A stretch of 43,178 bases of DNA from Acidimicrobiales bacterium (GCA_020628305.1 JAHDFH010000007.1:16695-59872), one strand, 5' to 3'; positions 33,905-42,056 are shown, numbered from the stretch's first letter. The notes: a model not told the origin generated them from the sequence alone. Program-made: numbers and translations.

Positions 33905-33911
33905 GAAGCTG

Positions 33912-35102
33912 ATGAAGACTAGAATACTAGACCTCACAGAAGAGTTTGATTCATTGGCCATTGGTGCCTCCAGCGGCCTGATGTGGAGTAGTCCAACAAT
34001 ACAGCTTGCTGGGGTTGGGCGGCTGATTGTGGATGCGAGCCATATTCAATCGGAGCTAGACGGGTGCCTGAATAGTTTGAATGCACAGCTTGCGGATTCA
34101 GAATTTTATGCATTCTCATCGTTTCCTTTTGACAAATTACAGCCGGGGACGGTCAAAGTCGCAGAACACACCTACGTTGAAGACGCTTACGGAGCTCACA
34201 TTGTCACCTTTTCAGAGTCCTCAGACAATGATGTGATTGAACAAGTCCGTCAAGCGTCAACTTGGGCCAGCTCATCCAATCTGAACGACATTGAGTTAGA
34301 AGAGTCAGATTCTGAGGTGTGGAAGTCAAAAGTGGCTGAAGCTGTGAGACGGATCAAAGAGACTGATCTGAAAAAGGTAGTGCTGTCGAGAAAAGTCACA
34401 GCTAAGGCATCTCGACCACTTGATAAGGCCCAGATAGCCCACAATTTGAAAAGTGGCTATCCAGAGGCCTTGTTATTCATTCATGGTGAGTTTATTGGCG
34501 CAAGTCCGGAGATGCTGATTGCTAAGAGTGGGGTAGATGCCTCGGCCCTGCCGTTGGCCGGAACTGCAAAACGCTTTAAAGATGAATCGAGAAACGCTGA
34601 ACAGAAACGGAGCTTGGTTGATTCAACTAAAGACCAATGGGAGCATCAAATTACGATTGACTGGTTTCTAGACACGTTGCTACCGTATTGCTCATTTGTC
34701 GACGCTGATCCTGAGCCTTTCGTGCTTGAGCTGGCGAATGTTTACCATCTAGCTACTGGAGTCAGCGGGAGATTAACTTCTGAAGAGACCTCGATTCTTG
34801 AACTGGTGAAGGCCTTGCACCCAACTCCCGCTGTTGGGGGTAGTCCGCAACAGCTTGCCTTAGAGACAATTGCAGAGCTTGAAGCCCATGACCGCGAAAA
34901 CTATGCAGGTCCAACGGGATGGTTCAACAGCGTAGGGGATGGCGAGTTTGCGGTAGCGATTAGATCGGCTCACATCGCAGGAAACACAGCAGAGCTATAT
35001 GCCGGGGTTGGAGTGGTAGAGGACTCTAACGCAGAGCTCGAATACCATGAGACAGTTTCAAAGCTACAAGCCATGCTGGGTGGAATTGCAGACGGAAGCT
35101 AG
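33912..35102 (+). CDS. menF: isochorismate synthase
   Basis: Converts chorismate to isochorismate, the first menaquinone step. The 396-residue protein has a variable N-terminal half and the chorismate-binding C-terminal domain. That domain holds LKKVVLSRKVTA, LFIHGEFIGASPEMLIAK, LPLAGTAKR, the HHL-equivalent region ELANVYHLATGVSGRL, LHPTPAVGGSPQQLAL and YAGPTGWFNSVGDGEF, then the final VGVVEDSNAELEYHET. The LHPTPAVGG motif and lack of the PIKGT-type lysine separate it from TrpE and PabB. It is leaderless by appearance. It converges on menB with about 70 bp between. Confidence 0.93.
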   Translation: MKTRILDLTEEFDSLAIGASSGLMWSSPTIQLAGVGRLIVDASHIQSELDGCLNSLNAQLADSEFYAFSSFPFDKLQPGTVKVAEHTYVEDAYGAHIVTFSESSDNDVIEQVRQASTWASSSNLNDIELEESDSEVWKSKVAEAVRRIKETDLKKVVLSRKVTAKASRPLDKAQIAHNLKSGYPEALLFIHGEFIGASPEMLIAKSGVDASALPLAGTAKRFKDESRNAEQKRSLVDSTKDQWEHQITIDWFLDTLLPYCSFVDADPEPFVLELANVYHLATGVSGRLTSEETSILELVKALHPTPAVGGSPQQLALETIAELEAHDRENYAGPTGWFNSVGDGEFAVAIRSAHIAGNTAELYAGVGVVEDSNAELEYHETVSKLQAMLGGIADGS

Positions 35103-35173
35103 TTTCTGCTAGCCAAAGCTGGTTCTAGAGCTCAGCTAGACAGTTGAGAATCGACATCTCTTCTAACCAGATT

Positions 35174-36061
35174 TCAATACGGATAACGCTGATCGAATTC
35201 AGGCTTGCGCTTCTCTAAGAACGCATCTCGACCTTCTTTGGCTTCAGAGGTTCCATAAGCCAGGCGAGTGGCTTCGCCTGCAAACAGTTGTTGGCCCATG
35301 AGTCCATCGTCTGCCAAGTTGCAGGCGTATTTAATCATCCGTTGTGAGGTTGGTGATTTAGCGCATATTTCTTTGGCCCAACTAAGAGCGGTCTCTTCTA
35401 GTTTCGGATGCTTTACAACAGCATTGACTGCACCCATCGCTTCAGCTTCTTGTGCAGAGTAGGTCTTACCGAGGAAGAAGATCTCTCTTGCCTTTTTCTG
35501 ACCAACCATCTTTGCTAGGTAAGCAGAACCGTAGCCTCCATCGAAGCTTGCAACATCAGCATCGGTCTGTTTGAACTGTGCATGTTCCTGGCTCGCAATA
35601 GTCAGATCACACACAACATGCAAACTATGTCCACCACCAACAGCCCAACCAGGAACAACTGCGATAACAACCTTTGGCATCATCCTAATAAGTTGCTGGC
35701 ATTCAAGGATGTGCAGCCGTCCACCGGTTTGCCCTTCGCCATACTCATAACCCATTTCGCCACGAACTGATTGGTCGCCTCCTGAAGAAAACGCCCAGCC
35801 ACCATCTTTAGGAGATGGCCCGTTGCCAGTAATTAGAACACAACCCACGCTTGAATCTGCCTGAGCGTGGCGTAACGCTGCAATCAACTCGTCCACTGTT
35901 TGTGGTCGGAAAGCGTTACGTACTTCTGGGCGGTTGAACGCAATCCTGACAGCACCAACATCCTTTGCTTTGTGATAGGTGATGTCAGAGAAGTTGAAAC
36001 CATCCACAGTGTTCCAAGCGGATGGATCGAAGAGTTCTGATACGGCTGATTCTTGAGACAT
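35174..36061 (-). CDS. menB: 1,4-dihydroxy-2-naphthoyl-CoA synthase
   Basis: Closes the second ring by converting o-succinylbenzoyl-CoA to DHNA-CoA. The 295-residue crotonase-fold protein has FNRPEVRNAFRPQTVDEL, the MenB-specific FSSGGDQSVRG loop, VPGWAVGGGHSLHVVCDLTIAS (oxyanion hole) and FKQTDADVASFDGGYGSAYLAK. The usual C-terminus AFLEKRKPEFDQRYPY matches the 'KRkPdF..fpw' end of MenB. A TAGTCT box lies 6 nt before the ATG at 36061, between it and the menD stop 18 bp upstream, so it can be transcribed both with menD and alone. Confidence 0.96.
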   Translation of the reverse strand: MSQESAVSELFDPSAWNTVDGFNFSDITYHKAKDVGAVRIAFNRPEVRNAFRPQTVDELIAALRHAQADSSVGCVLITGNGPSPKDGGWAFSSGGDQSVRGEMGYEYGEGQTGGRLHILECQQLIRMMPKVVIAVVPGWAVGGGHSLHVVCDLTIASQEHAQFKQTDADVASFDGGYGSAYLAKMVGQKKAREIFFLGKTYSAQEAEAMGAVNAVVKHPKLEETALSWAKEICAKSPTSQRMIKYACNLADDGLMGQQLFAGEATRLAYGTSEAKEGRDAFLEKRKPEFDQRYPY

Positions 36062-36067
36062 AGCGCC

Positions 36068-36073
36068 AGACTA
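36068..36073 (-). promoter_or_regulatory. -10 box of leaderless menB
   Basis: Minus-strand TAGTCT is followed by 6 nt and the menB ATG. It lies in the short menD-menB gap. Confidence 0.5.
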
Positions 36074-36079
36074 GCATCG

Positions 36080-37765
36080 CTAGCTTGGGGCGAGAGCTTC
36101 TGACACTTTCTGAGTAACTGTTGCATATAGCTCTGAGTCATCAGCTGACTGAGCCACCACAACCTTGACACCAGTTAGATCTCCTACAACGTTGCTGAGG
36201 CTGCCTTCGGACCATCTCTTCGTGTTGATCTCCAGAGCCTGGCAGAGAGCTGCAAGATCTACTTCTCGATGAGTTAGGAACAGTTTTTCAAAGCCAGCTC
36301 GTTCCATCTGAGAAGCTTGAGGTAGATGAGAGAAGATTTGCCCGCCGCCGTTATCGACTACCAGAATTGTTAAATCAAGGTTTGAGTCGATTAGTTCGAA
36401 GAGTGCATTGAAGTCGTGCATAAAGGCAACGTCACCAAGTACAAGCATGGTCTTCCTGCCTGTTGCTGCGATTCCAGAAGCGGTTGAAATAAGGCCATCA
36501 ATTCCGTTGACACCACGGTTGGCAAAGGTTGTACCGGCCTTTGAATTGGCGAACCACTCATAATCTCTAACAGGCATTGAAGAAGCTAAGAGAAGCGAAG
36601 TGTCTTTGTCAACTAGCTCAGAAACCTGGCGGGCAATTTCTGGGCCGCTCAGATAGTCTGTTGCAGCTAACTCCTCGGCAATAATTGCTTCGGCTGCGTC
36701 GCTGGCGGTCTGCCAAGTCTCACGCCATGCAGAACCAGTCGGCTCAATCTGTTGACTCACTAAAGCTTTAGCCCAACCAGCATCGTTTAACACGATCGAT
36801 TTGGAATGTGTCGGGTTGCTCCATCCTGCCGCTCCACATATCACCTGAGTTCCGCCGAAACGGCTCAACAAGTGAGTCAGAGACTTACTGGCCGGAAGCG
36901 TTCCAAAGCGAACCACAACCTCAGGGGAGTGCGATGCTGCCCAAATACTACTTCTAAGAATCTGGTCAAATCTAGCAATGCACTTCTGTGGATTTATGTT
37001 TGCTTGAGGGCTGGCCAGAAGAGGCCAGTTAAGAGATTCAGCAAGCTCAACTAGCTCTTGAGGGTTCTCATCGCTCTGTCCAGCTATAATTAGCCCCTTC
37101 TTGCCAGCAAGTTGAGAACCCAGATAGTTGAGCGTTTCGGTATCTGGACTGGCATTAGTTGATAGTTGAGCTACGTCATGCCAAGGCTTATTGTTTTCAG
37201 CTGACGCTGGTGGGCGAGCAGTAGATAAATCTTCTGGCAGGAATGGTTCTTTGAATTGAAGATTGACATGTATCGGGCCAGATGACGAGATGGCTTGAGC
37301 AGATATTTGTGAACCTAGTGACCTCCATGAGAAGGCGGCTTGGATATCAGGAACTCCAGGGTTGAAGAACTTTCGGACATGTGGGCCAAACAAATTTACC
37401 TGGTCCATTGCTTGAGGTGCTCCAACGCCAGTCAGCTCTGGAGGGCGATCTGCTGTGCAAACAATCAATGGCACCGATGCGGCGTTAGCTTCAACAACAG
37501 CTCCAAAAAAGTGGGTGGCAGCTGATCCACTAGTGCACAACAGTACTGAAGGTAAGCCTGAAGCTAATGCAGCTCCAAGCCCTGAAAACGCGGTAGTTCT
37601 TTCATCAATACAAACACGAATATCAATATTGGGATCCATCTCAAGAGCAACAGTCATCGGAGTTGAACGAGATCCTGGGGACACAAACGCGTAACGCACC
37701 CCATGACGAGCCCACTCGTCGACTAACGCCCTGCAGAACCGTAACTGGGTGGAATCATCTCGCAT
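36080..37765 (-). CDS. menD: 2-succinyl-5-enolpyruvyl-6-hydroxy-3-cyclohexene-1-carboxylate synthase
   Basis: Thiamine-diphosphate enzyme joining isochorismate and 2-oxoglutarate. The 561-residue protein has the N-terminal pyrimidine-binding domain (YAFVSPGSRSTPMTVALE, IDERTTAFSGLGAALASGLPSVLLCTSGSAATHFF). A central domain follows, then the C-terminal pyrophosphate-binding domain with GDVAFMHDFNALFEL and DNGGGQIFSHLPQ, where GD...NN-type metal binding occurs. The ATG at 37765 has a TATGCT box 8 nt upstream. It is followed by menB. Residues 118-155 (nucleotides 37299-37407) are present again as a decayed copy at 39024-39132. Confidence 0.96.
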   Translation of the reverse strand: MRDDSTQLRFCRALVDEWARHGVRYAFVSPGSRSTPMTVALEMDPNIDIRVCIDERTTAFSGLGAALASGLPSVLLCTSGSAATHFFGAVVEANAASVPLIVCTADRPPELTGVGAPQAMDQVNLFGPHVRKFFNPGVPDIQAAFSWRSLGSQISAQAISSSGPIHVNLQFKEPFLPEDLSTARPPASAENNKPWHDVAQLSTNASPDTETLNYLGSQLAGKKGLIIAGQSDENPQELVELAESLNWPLLASPQANINPQKCIARFDQILRSSIWAASHSPEVVVRFGTLPASKSLTHLLSRFGGTQVICGAAGWSNPTHSKSIVLNDAGWAKALVSQQIEPTGSAWRETWQTASDAAEAIIAEELAATDYLSGPEIARQVSELVDKDTSLLLASSMPVRDYEWFANSKAGTTFANRGVNGIDGLISTASGIAATGRKTMLVLGDVAFMHDFNALFELIDSNLDLTILVVDNGGGQIFSHLPQASQMERAGFEKLFLTHREVDLAALCQALEINTKRWSEGSLSNVVGDLTGVKVVVAQSADDSELYATVTQKVSEALAPS

Positions 37766-37773
37766 AAGGCTCC

Positions 37774-37779
37774 AGCATA
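37774..37779 (-). promoter_or_regulatory. -10 box of leaderless menD
   Basis: Minus-strand TATGCT is followed by 8 nt and the ATG at 37765. Confidence 0.45.
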
Positions 37780-37886
37780 GTTTGAAACAGTCTCGCTAGT
37801 TAGCTCTCTTCGTTAGCTGGCTAAGAGCCAATCACCTGGCTCGCTCGATTGCATAGTTCGCTGGGCAAAACGATTGGAGCAGGAAG

Positions 37887-37911
37887 TATACTGACGATGC
37901 GGAAAGTGAGG
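37887..37911 (+). promoter_or_regulatory. -10 box and ribosome binding site of the unknown membrane-protein gene
   Basis: TATACT at 37887-37892 fits a -10 box. GAGG at 37908-37911 lies 4 nt before the ATG at 37916. This leadered design differs from the neighbouring men genes. Confidence 0.4.
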
Positions 37912-37915
37912 CGTC

Positions 37916-38953
37916 ATGATTGAGTATCGTTATAGAATGGCGGAAGTTCCGAAAAAGCTGTGGAGATGGGACTACTTGCTTTGGTCGGCTCACAGGGTGT
38001 TGCAGGTTGCCGGCTTTTCATGGGGTTTCTATGTGTCCTGGACATCCTGGATACCAGCCAATGTGTTCTCTTTGCAAGGTCTCGTGGGTCTTGCTGGCGT
38101 ATTGTTGATGGCGAGTTCGCTAGCATTTATTGCCAGTATCCCAGGGGCTGTATTCTTTTTGGATCCCTATGCAGCAGAGCTAAAGAATCGTGCGGAAATC
38201 AGGAAGGAGCAGGTCTCCAGTGCTAGGGAGTACAACAATAGGATGCATGGAATACAAAAAGTTGGTAAGTCGCTTGGTGTAACGGTAGTGCAGGACCGTT
38301 CACGACGTTCTTTTGATGGTCGGCTAACCATTCAGCTCGAGGCAGTAGATCTCTTGCCCAAGGCACTTGAGAGCATGAGGAAGCTGGATCTACCACAATT
38401 TACCCAAGTTGAGATAACAGTCCCAGGCGAATCTTGGAAAGGTGTGGTGAGCGGTGCGTTAGCTGCATTTTTTCCTGAGGTTCAGTTTGACATACAACAG
38501 TTGGAGGATGGCGAAATAGAGCTACTGCCTAGATACCCTGCATTCCCCATTGCAAAGGAAAGAGAATCACCTTTGCAAGATTTTTACAAATTGCGACTTG
38601 CGAGAGCCATATTGGCAGGAGCTTCACAGCAAGATGTTAAGCTTGATGGCCAAGCTGTAAGGTTCAATGGACATGGTTACAAATCTGTACTCGATTTGCT
38701 TGCCAGTATTGAACCGGATCTGGCCGGCATTGAGGGAGAAAAGTGGGAACGGTTGAAGCGGCTTGGTCTCGAGAAACATAGTGCAGTTACGCTGGACGAT
38801 TTGGAATATGTTGAACGGAAGGTTTGGATGGATTTTCCTAGACCAGTTTCTGATCCCGATGCAGCGGGTGTGCTTGCACATCAAGGTGAGATAGCTGATG
38901 CGGCAAGACGAGCTTTGAAACGCCACAAGGGCTCTCTCTTTACCACGAGATAA
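37916..38953 (+). CDS. hypothetical two-helix membrane protein inside the men cluster
   Basis: A 345-residue protein that I do not recognise. Two hydrophobic segments lie near residues 28-50 and 55-82 (FSLQGLVGLAGVLLMASSLAFIASIPGAVFFL). A charged cytoplasmic-looking domain of about 260 residues follows, with no known catalytic motif (GRLTIQLEAVDLLPKAL; KLDLPQFTQVEITVPG; DDLEYVERKVWMDFPRP). It runs opposite to menD and sits between menC and menD, which would otherwise be neighbours on the minus strand. A damaged piece of menD follows it. This context suggests an inserted accessory gene. A shorter start at 37937 is possible. Confidence 0.6.
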   Translation: MIEYRYRMAEVPKKLWRWDYLLWSAHRVLQVAGFSWGFYVSWTSWIPANVFSLQGLVGLAGVLLMASSLAFIASIPGAVFFLDPYAAELKNRAEIRKEQVSSAREYNNRMHGIQKVGKSLGVTVVQDRSRRSFDGRLTIQLEAVDLLPKALESMRKLDLPQFTQVEITVPGESWKGVVSGALAAFFPEVQFDIQQLEDGEIELLPRYPAFPIAKERESPLQDFYKLRLARAILAGASQQDVKLDGQAVRFNGHGYKSVLDLLASIEPDLAGIEGEKWERLKRLGLEKHSAVTLDDLEYVERKVWMDFPRPVSDPDAAGVLAHQGEIADAARRALKRHKGSLFTTR

Positions 38954-39023
38954 CGGCTCACAAATCAGCGGTTGAAAAAGAGCTATTCGTAATGCCAGTC
39001 GTCGGAATTGAAAATTTCTATAA

Positions 39024-39132
39024 ACAGAAATTTGTGAACCTAGTGACCTCCGTGAGGAGCTGGCTGTATTATCATGAACTTCAGGGTTGAAGAACTTTCG
39101 CACATGTGAGCCAAACAAATTTACCTGGTCCA
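39024..39132 (-). pseudogene. decayed duplicate of an internal menD segment
   Basis: These bases align without gaps to menD 37299-37407 at a constant offset of 1725. Long identical runs occur at TTTGTGAACCTAGTGACCTCC (ends trimmed) and AGGGTTGAAGAACTTTCG, with clustered mismatches between them. Translated on the minus strand it reads DQVNLFGSHVRKFFNPEV, against DQVNLFGPHVRKFFNPGV in MenD. Nothing of MenD before or after this piece is present, so it cannot make a working protein. Confidence 0.85.
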
Positions 39133-39196
39133 GCATAAATCAGTTTGTCTGGGATCGGCCGAATCTAGTTATCCTAATGTGTAAGGGCGGTAGCAG

Positions 39197-40030
39197 ATGA
39201 AGCTGTTTAGTAGCGATGAGGGTTTTGAAGACCAGCGGAGGAGTCTGCTGAAAAGGCAGCATGGTGCATGGGTAGCGTTGCACTGGTTCACTATGATTTC
39301 AACAGTGACTATGGTGGGGTTGTTCATTTTTGTTCTCATCTCCGCCTCACCAAGCAGTGTTGCTACAGCGATCGTTGTTTTGCCGTTACTTGTTTTTCAG
39401 GTGGACGTTTCGCGTAAAGTGGCACACCGAATCTTTGTGCTCAACGCAACGCTGTCTGATTCCTTTGTAGAAGTGAGAAGAAACGTACTCAAAGTAACAA
39501 CCCGAAACGGTCTAAAAGAAACTGACCAGCAGCTGATCGTTGACTTCATCTCAGAATCTATACGAGAAGTTCAAGTAGATGGTCAAAGTTATCAGGTCAA
39601 GCAAGGCAGGCTGGCGACTCCTCTCAAGGTAATGGCAGAAACTAAAGCTGATGCAGTCCTATCCGGCCTAGTTTCGTTAGATAGCTCGCAGCAGCAGCCA
39701 GAGGAACATAGATCAGTCGCCTATAGAGCGGCAGCTCCAAGATCTGGAGCAGCTGATGGTCTAGTAAGACTTGTTGCTGAGGGATTCTTTGAGAATCTAG
39801 AGTCAGTTGCGCTTTATTCAACTCCGGGTAAGTCGATTGTACTAAAAACAAAAGATCGCTGGAGTCGCATATCGGAACAAGATCGACAACAACTGGATGT
39901 CCTGTTAACCAATGGCGTAATCAACTATTACATGGTCGACGGAGTCTTATACAGAACACAGAAACCGAGCAAGATTAGCAAAATATCTCCGGTAGAACGC
40001 AACGACCGTGCTCGATTGATAAGTCGCTAA
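39197..40030 (+). CDS. hypothetical two-helix membrane protein next to menC
   Basis: A 277-residue protein with no family that I recognise. The first about 30 residues are charged; two hydrophobic segments follow (MISTVTMVGLFIFVLISA and VATAIVVLPLLVFQV). A soluble domain of about 200 residues then contains a middle linker rich in Gln, Ser and Arg, and ends basic. It resembles the gene at 37916 only in layout, not in sequence. A TATCCT box at 39170-39175 could be its -10. Its 3' end overlaps the 3' end of menC by 56 bp on the opposite strand. Confidence 0.6.
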   Translation: MKLFSSDEGFEDQRRSLLKRQHGAWVALHWFTMISTVTMVGLFIFVLISASPSSVATAIVVLPLLVFQVDVSRKVAHRIFVLNATLSDSFVEVRRNVLKVTTRNGLKETDQQLIVDFISESIREVQVDGQSYQVKQGRLATPLKVMAETKADAVLSGLVSLDSSQQQPEEHRSVAYRAAAPRSGAADGLVRLVAEGFFENLESVALYSTPGKSIVLKTKDRWSRISEQDRQQLDVLLTNGVINYYMVDGVLYRTQKPSKISKISPVERNDRARLISR

Positions 40031-41024
40031 AGGGTTGATCTTCGAAATGAAAGCTTGCCGGTGCAATGTCTCCAACTAGAGGAGCTTGGCCAATTTCTGC
40101 AAACCAGGCAAGTAGGCTTCTGCCCAACCCGGCTTCGAACATGCCCCCGACTAAGAAGTCGTAGCCTGCAGCGTGGAGCTCGTTGGTTAGTTTGAGAGCC
40201 CTATAGATCCCACCAAGTCGTGAGGGTTTTAGGCTCACAGAATTCGCAGCTCCAGCTGATAGCACATGCATCGTTGCTTCGATACTGATAGCGGCTTCGT
40301 CAGCACAGACACGTTGAGTATAGCTACAAGCCTCAACCAGCTTTTGAGCTGAGTCTAAGTTGTCCCGTTCGAATGGTTGTTCGAAAACAGTTAGGCCGGC
40401 GTTTAATAGGGCAAGAGCTTGTGAATAGTCATCTGCTGTGAAGCTTTCATTTCCGTCGGCATCAAACTGAATGTTGGGAAACAACTCGATGAGGTTCTGA
40501 ATGGACTCAACCGTCGTCGCTGGGTTTACCTTGATCTTGATACGGCGGTAGCCTGCATTAACTGCAGGTAGTACTCGCTCAGCTGCAGCTTCGGAGACAA
40601 CCGCTCCAGCGAAAACTTCCCTATCAGAATCTAGCTGCGGCCAGCCGTGAGCATTGATCAAGGCAGTGAGCATTGCACTTTCAACAGCAGCGAAACCCAT
40701 CTCGTTGCCAGCTGTCACTAAAGTGGAGAGTTTGGCAATTGAAACGGAATTGCCTACAAGCTCTGGAAGTAGATTTTCACGGAGCCTCTCGGCGCAGCTA
40801 TCAGCGGTTTCATCCGTGTAGAAAGGTGTTGCTAAAGCAGCGCACTCACCCCAGGATTCCCCAACATTGGTGACCAGTTTCAATAGTGTGAGGGGTCTCT
40901 CATCAAGGTCGAGTTTCGTGCTCTTGAAGCTGTTTCGGAATTTGCAGCTGATCTGTGACACTTCAAAGCCCTTTATAAATAGGGGTTTTTGAAACAATTC
41001 TTCAAGCTGCATAAACTTCTTCAA
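39975..41024 (-). CDS. menC: o-succinylbenzoate synthase
   Basis: Dehydrates SHCHC to o-succinylbenzoate. The 349-residue enolase-superfamily protein has a capping domain and then the barrel. The barrel shows the catalytic lysine motif KIKVNP, metal ligands in FDADGNES, FEQPF and CADEAAIS, and the second lysine in SLKPSRLGG. That set fits the MenC / dipeptide epimerase group, and the men context decides for MenC. The longest reading starts at a TTG at 41024; an ATG at 41012 with a GAAGAAG stretch just before it is equally likely. Its 3' end overlaps the convergent unknown gene. Confidence 0.92.
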   Translation of the reverse strand: MKKFMQLEELFQKPLFIKGFEVSQISCKFRNSFKSTKLDLDERPLTLLKLVTNVGESWGECAALATPFYTDETADSCAERLRENLLPELVGNSVSIAKLSTLVTAGNEMGFAAVESAMLTALINAHGWPQLDSDREVFAGAVVSEAAAERVLPAVNAGYRRIKIKVNPATTVESIQNLIELFPNIQFDADGNESFTADDYSQALALLNAGLTVFEQPFERDNLDSAQKLVEACSYTQRVCADEAAISIEATMHVLSAGAANSVSLKPSRLGGIYRALKLTNELHAAGYDFLVGGMFEAGLGRSLLAWFAEIGQAPLVGDIAPASFHFEDQPFSDLSIEHGRCVLPEIFC

Positions 41025-41093
41025 AATATCTCGCGACTAATGTGCTACTTACGAGTCATTCTAGTAGTGCCTTTTGGGGTGCAACAAATACTT

Positions 41094-41140
41094 GAGGTCA
41101 GTCACTAAATCCCTCCAGTGGCTGGCCTCTAGGTTTTTTG
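41094..41140 (+). terminator. rho-independent terminator-like hairpin just upstream of the importer operon
   Basis: A 13-bp stem (41094-41106 with 41117-41129, two G-U pairs) and a 10-nt loop are followed by TAGG and six Ts. It points in the plus direction and ends 16 bp before the -10 box of the lipoprotein gene. It may shield that promoter from read-through or act as an attenuator in a longer transcript. Confidence 0.65.
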
Positions 41141-41155
41141 GGCAAAAGAGCTCGC

Positions 41156-41161
41156 TAGGCT
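41156..41161 (+). promoter_or_regulatory. -10 box of leaderless substrate-binding lipoprotein gene
   Basis: TAGGCT lies 7 nt before the ATG at 41169, with no ribosome binding site. Confidence 0.55.
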
Positions 41162-41168
41162 AAAGCCA

Positions 41169-42056
41169 ATGTTCAAATTCGCCAAATTGTTATTTTCTAT
41201 TGCCGCCCTGCTGATTCTTGCAGGGTGTAGCTCCGCTTCTGAAAGTGTCACGCAGACAACACCAAAAACTGCCGTTAGTGATGCAGCCACATTTGTGTCG
41301 CTCAATCCAACAGCAACTGAAATACTCTTTGCTATCGAATCAGGAGATCAGGTGTTGGCGGCAGACGCTTATAGCGACTACCCAACACAAGCCCCAAGTG
41401 ATGAAGCTTTAGACGCGTTCAACCCCAGTTTGGAAAGAATTCTTGAATACCAGCCAACACATGTGGTGCTCGGGGTTCCGAACCCTGAAGTCTCTGAAGC
41501 GCTTGAAAACAATGGCATCACAGTTCTCGTCCAACCAACGCCAGCTAGTCTTGTTGAGGTATACCAAAACATCAATGAGCTGAGTCTTGCCTCAGACAAA
41601 GTTGCTCAGGGCGACTCACTGGTCGAGGGAATCCAATCAAAGGTAGCATCTGTTGCCAAAGCTTTGAAAGACATCCAGGGTCAAACGATTTATCATGAAG
41701 TTGCATCGGGTGAGTCGAACCAGGGTTACTACACCAGCTACGAAGAAACCTTTATTGGAGACATCTATCAACAATTGGGACTGACCAACATTGCAAATGC
41801 AGCAGACCTTGATCAAGGATTGATAGATCCTGAAACAGTCCTGGCTGAAGACCCCGAGATAGTGATTGTCAATTCAGCATCAGGTTTCGGAGCTCCAAAC
41901 GCTGACATCGTGGCTGGTCTAATTGAGCGCCCAGGCTGGGCGGATATGGCTGCTGTGAGAGCTAATGCTGTTTATGTGGCGGATAGCGATTTGGCTTCAA
42001 GAGGTGGTCCCAGACTAGTTGAATACCTTGAGTTCTTAGAAGGAAACTTGTCTTAG
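41169..42056 (+). CDS. ABC transporter substrate-binding lipoprotein (BtuF/FhuD-like)
   Basis: Lipid-anchored binding protein for a metal chelate such as cobalamin, heme or a siderophore. The 295-residue protein starts with a signal peptide and lipobox ending LAGC, with Cys20 as the lipidation site. The TroA-like two-lobe fold follows: FVSLNPTATEILFAI, DAFNPSLERILEYQPTHVVLG, the long connecting helix around residues 150-165, and GLIERPGWADMAAVRANAVYVAD. The ligand cannot be read from the sequence. Its TAG stop overlaps the permease GTG by one base (TAGTG). Confidence 0.9.
   Translation: MFKFAKLLFSIAALLILAGCSSASESVTQTTPKTAVSDAATFVSLNPTATEILFAIESGDQVLAADAYSDYPTQAPSDEALDAFNPSLERILEYQPTHVVLGVPNPEVSEALENNGITVLVQPTPASLVEVYQNINELSLASDKVAQGDSLVEGIQSKVASVAKALKDIQGQTIYHEVASGESNQGYYTSYEETFIGDIYQQLGLTNIANAADLDQGLIDPETVLAEDPEIVIVNSASGFGAPNADIVAGLIERPGWADMAAVRANAVYVADSDLASRGGPRLVEYLEFLEGNLS

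Noticed and set aside
38624-39136. 170-codon minus-strand open frame as a gene
   Set aside because: Its first part is the decayed menD piece and the rest is antisense to the better-supported gene at 37916-38953.
41041-41168. Cobalamin riboswitch before the BtuF-like gene
   Set aside because: A GCCACTG string occurs only on the minus strand as part of the terminator stem, and no B12-box or other conserved riboswitch pieces are seen.
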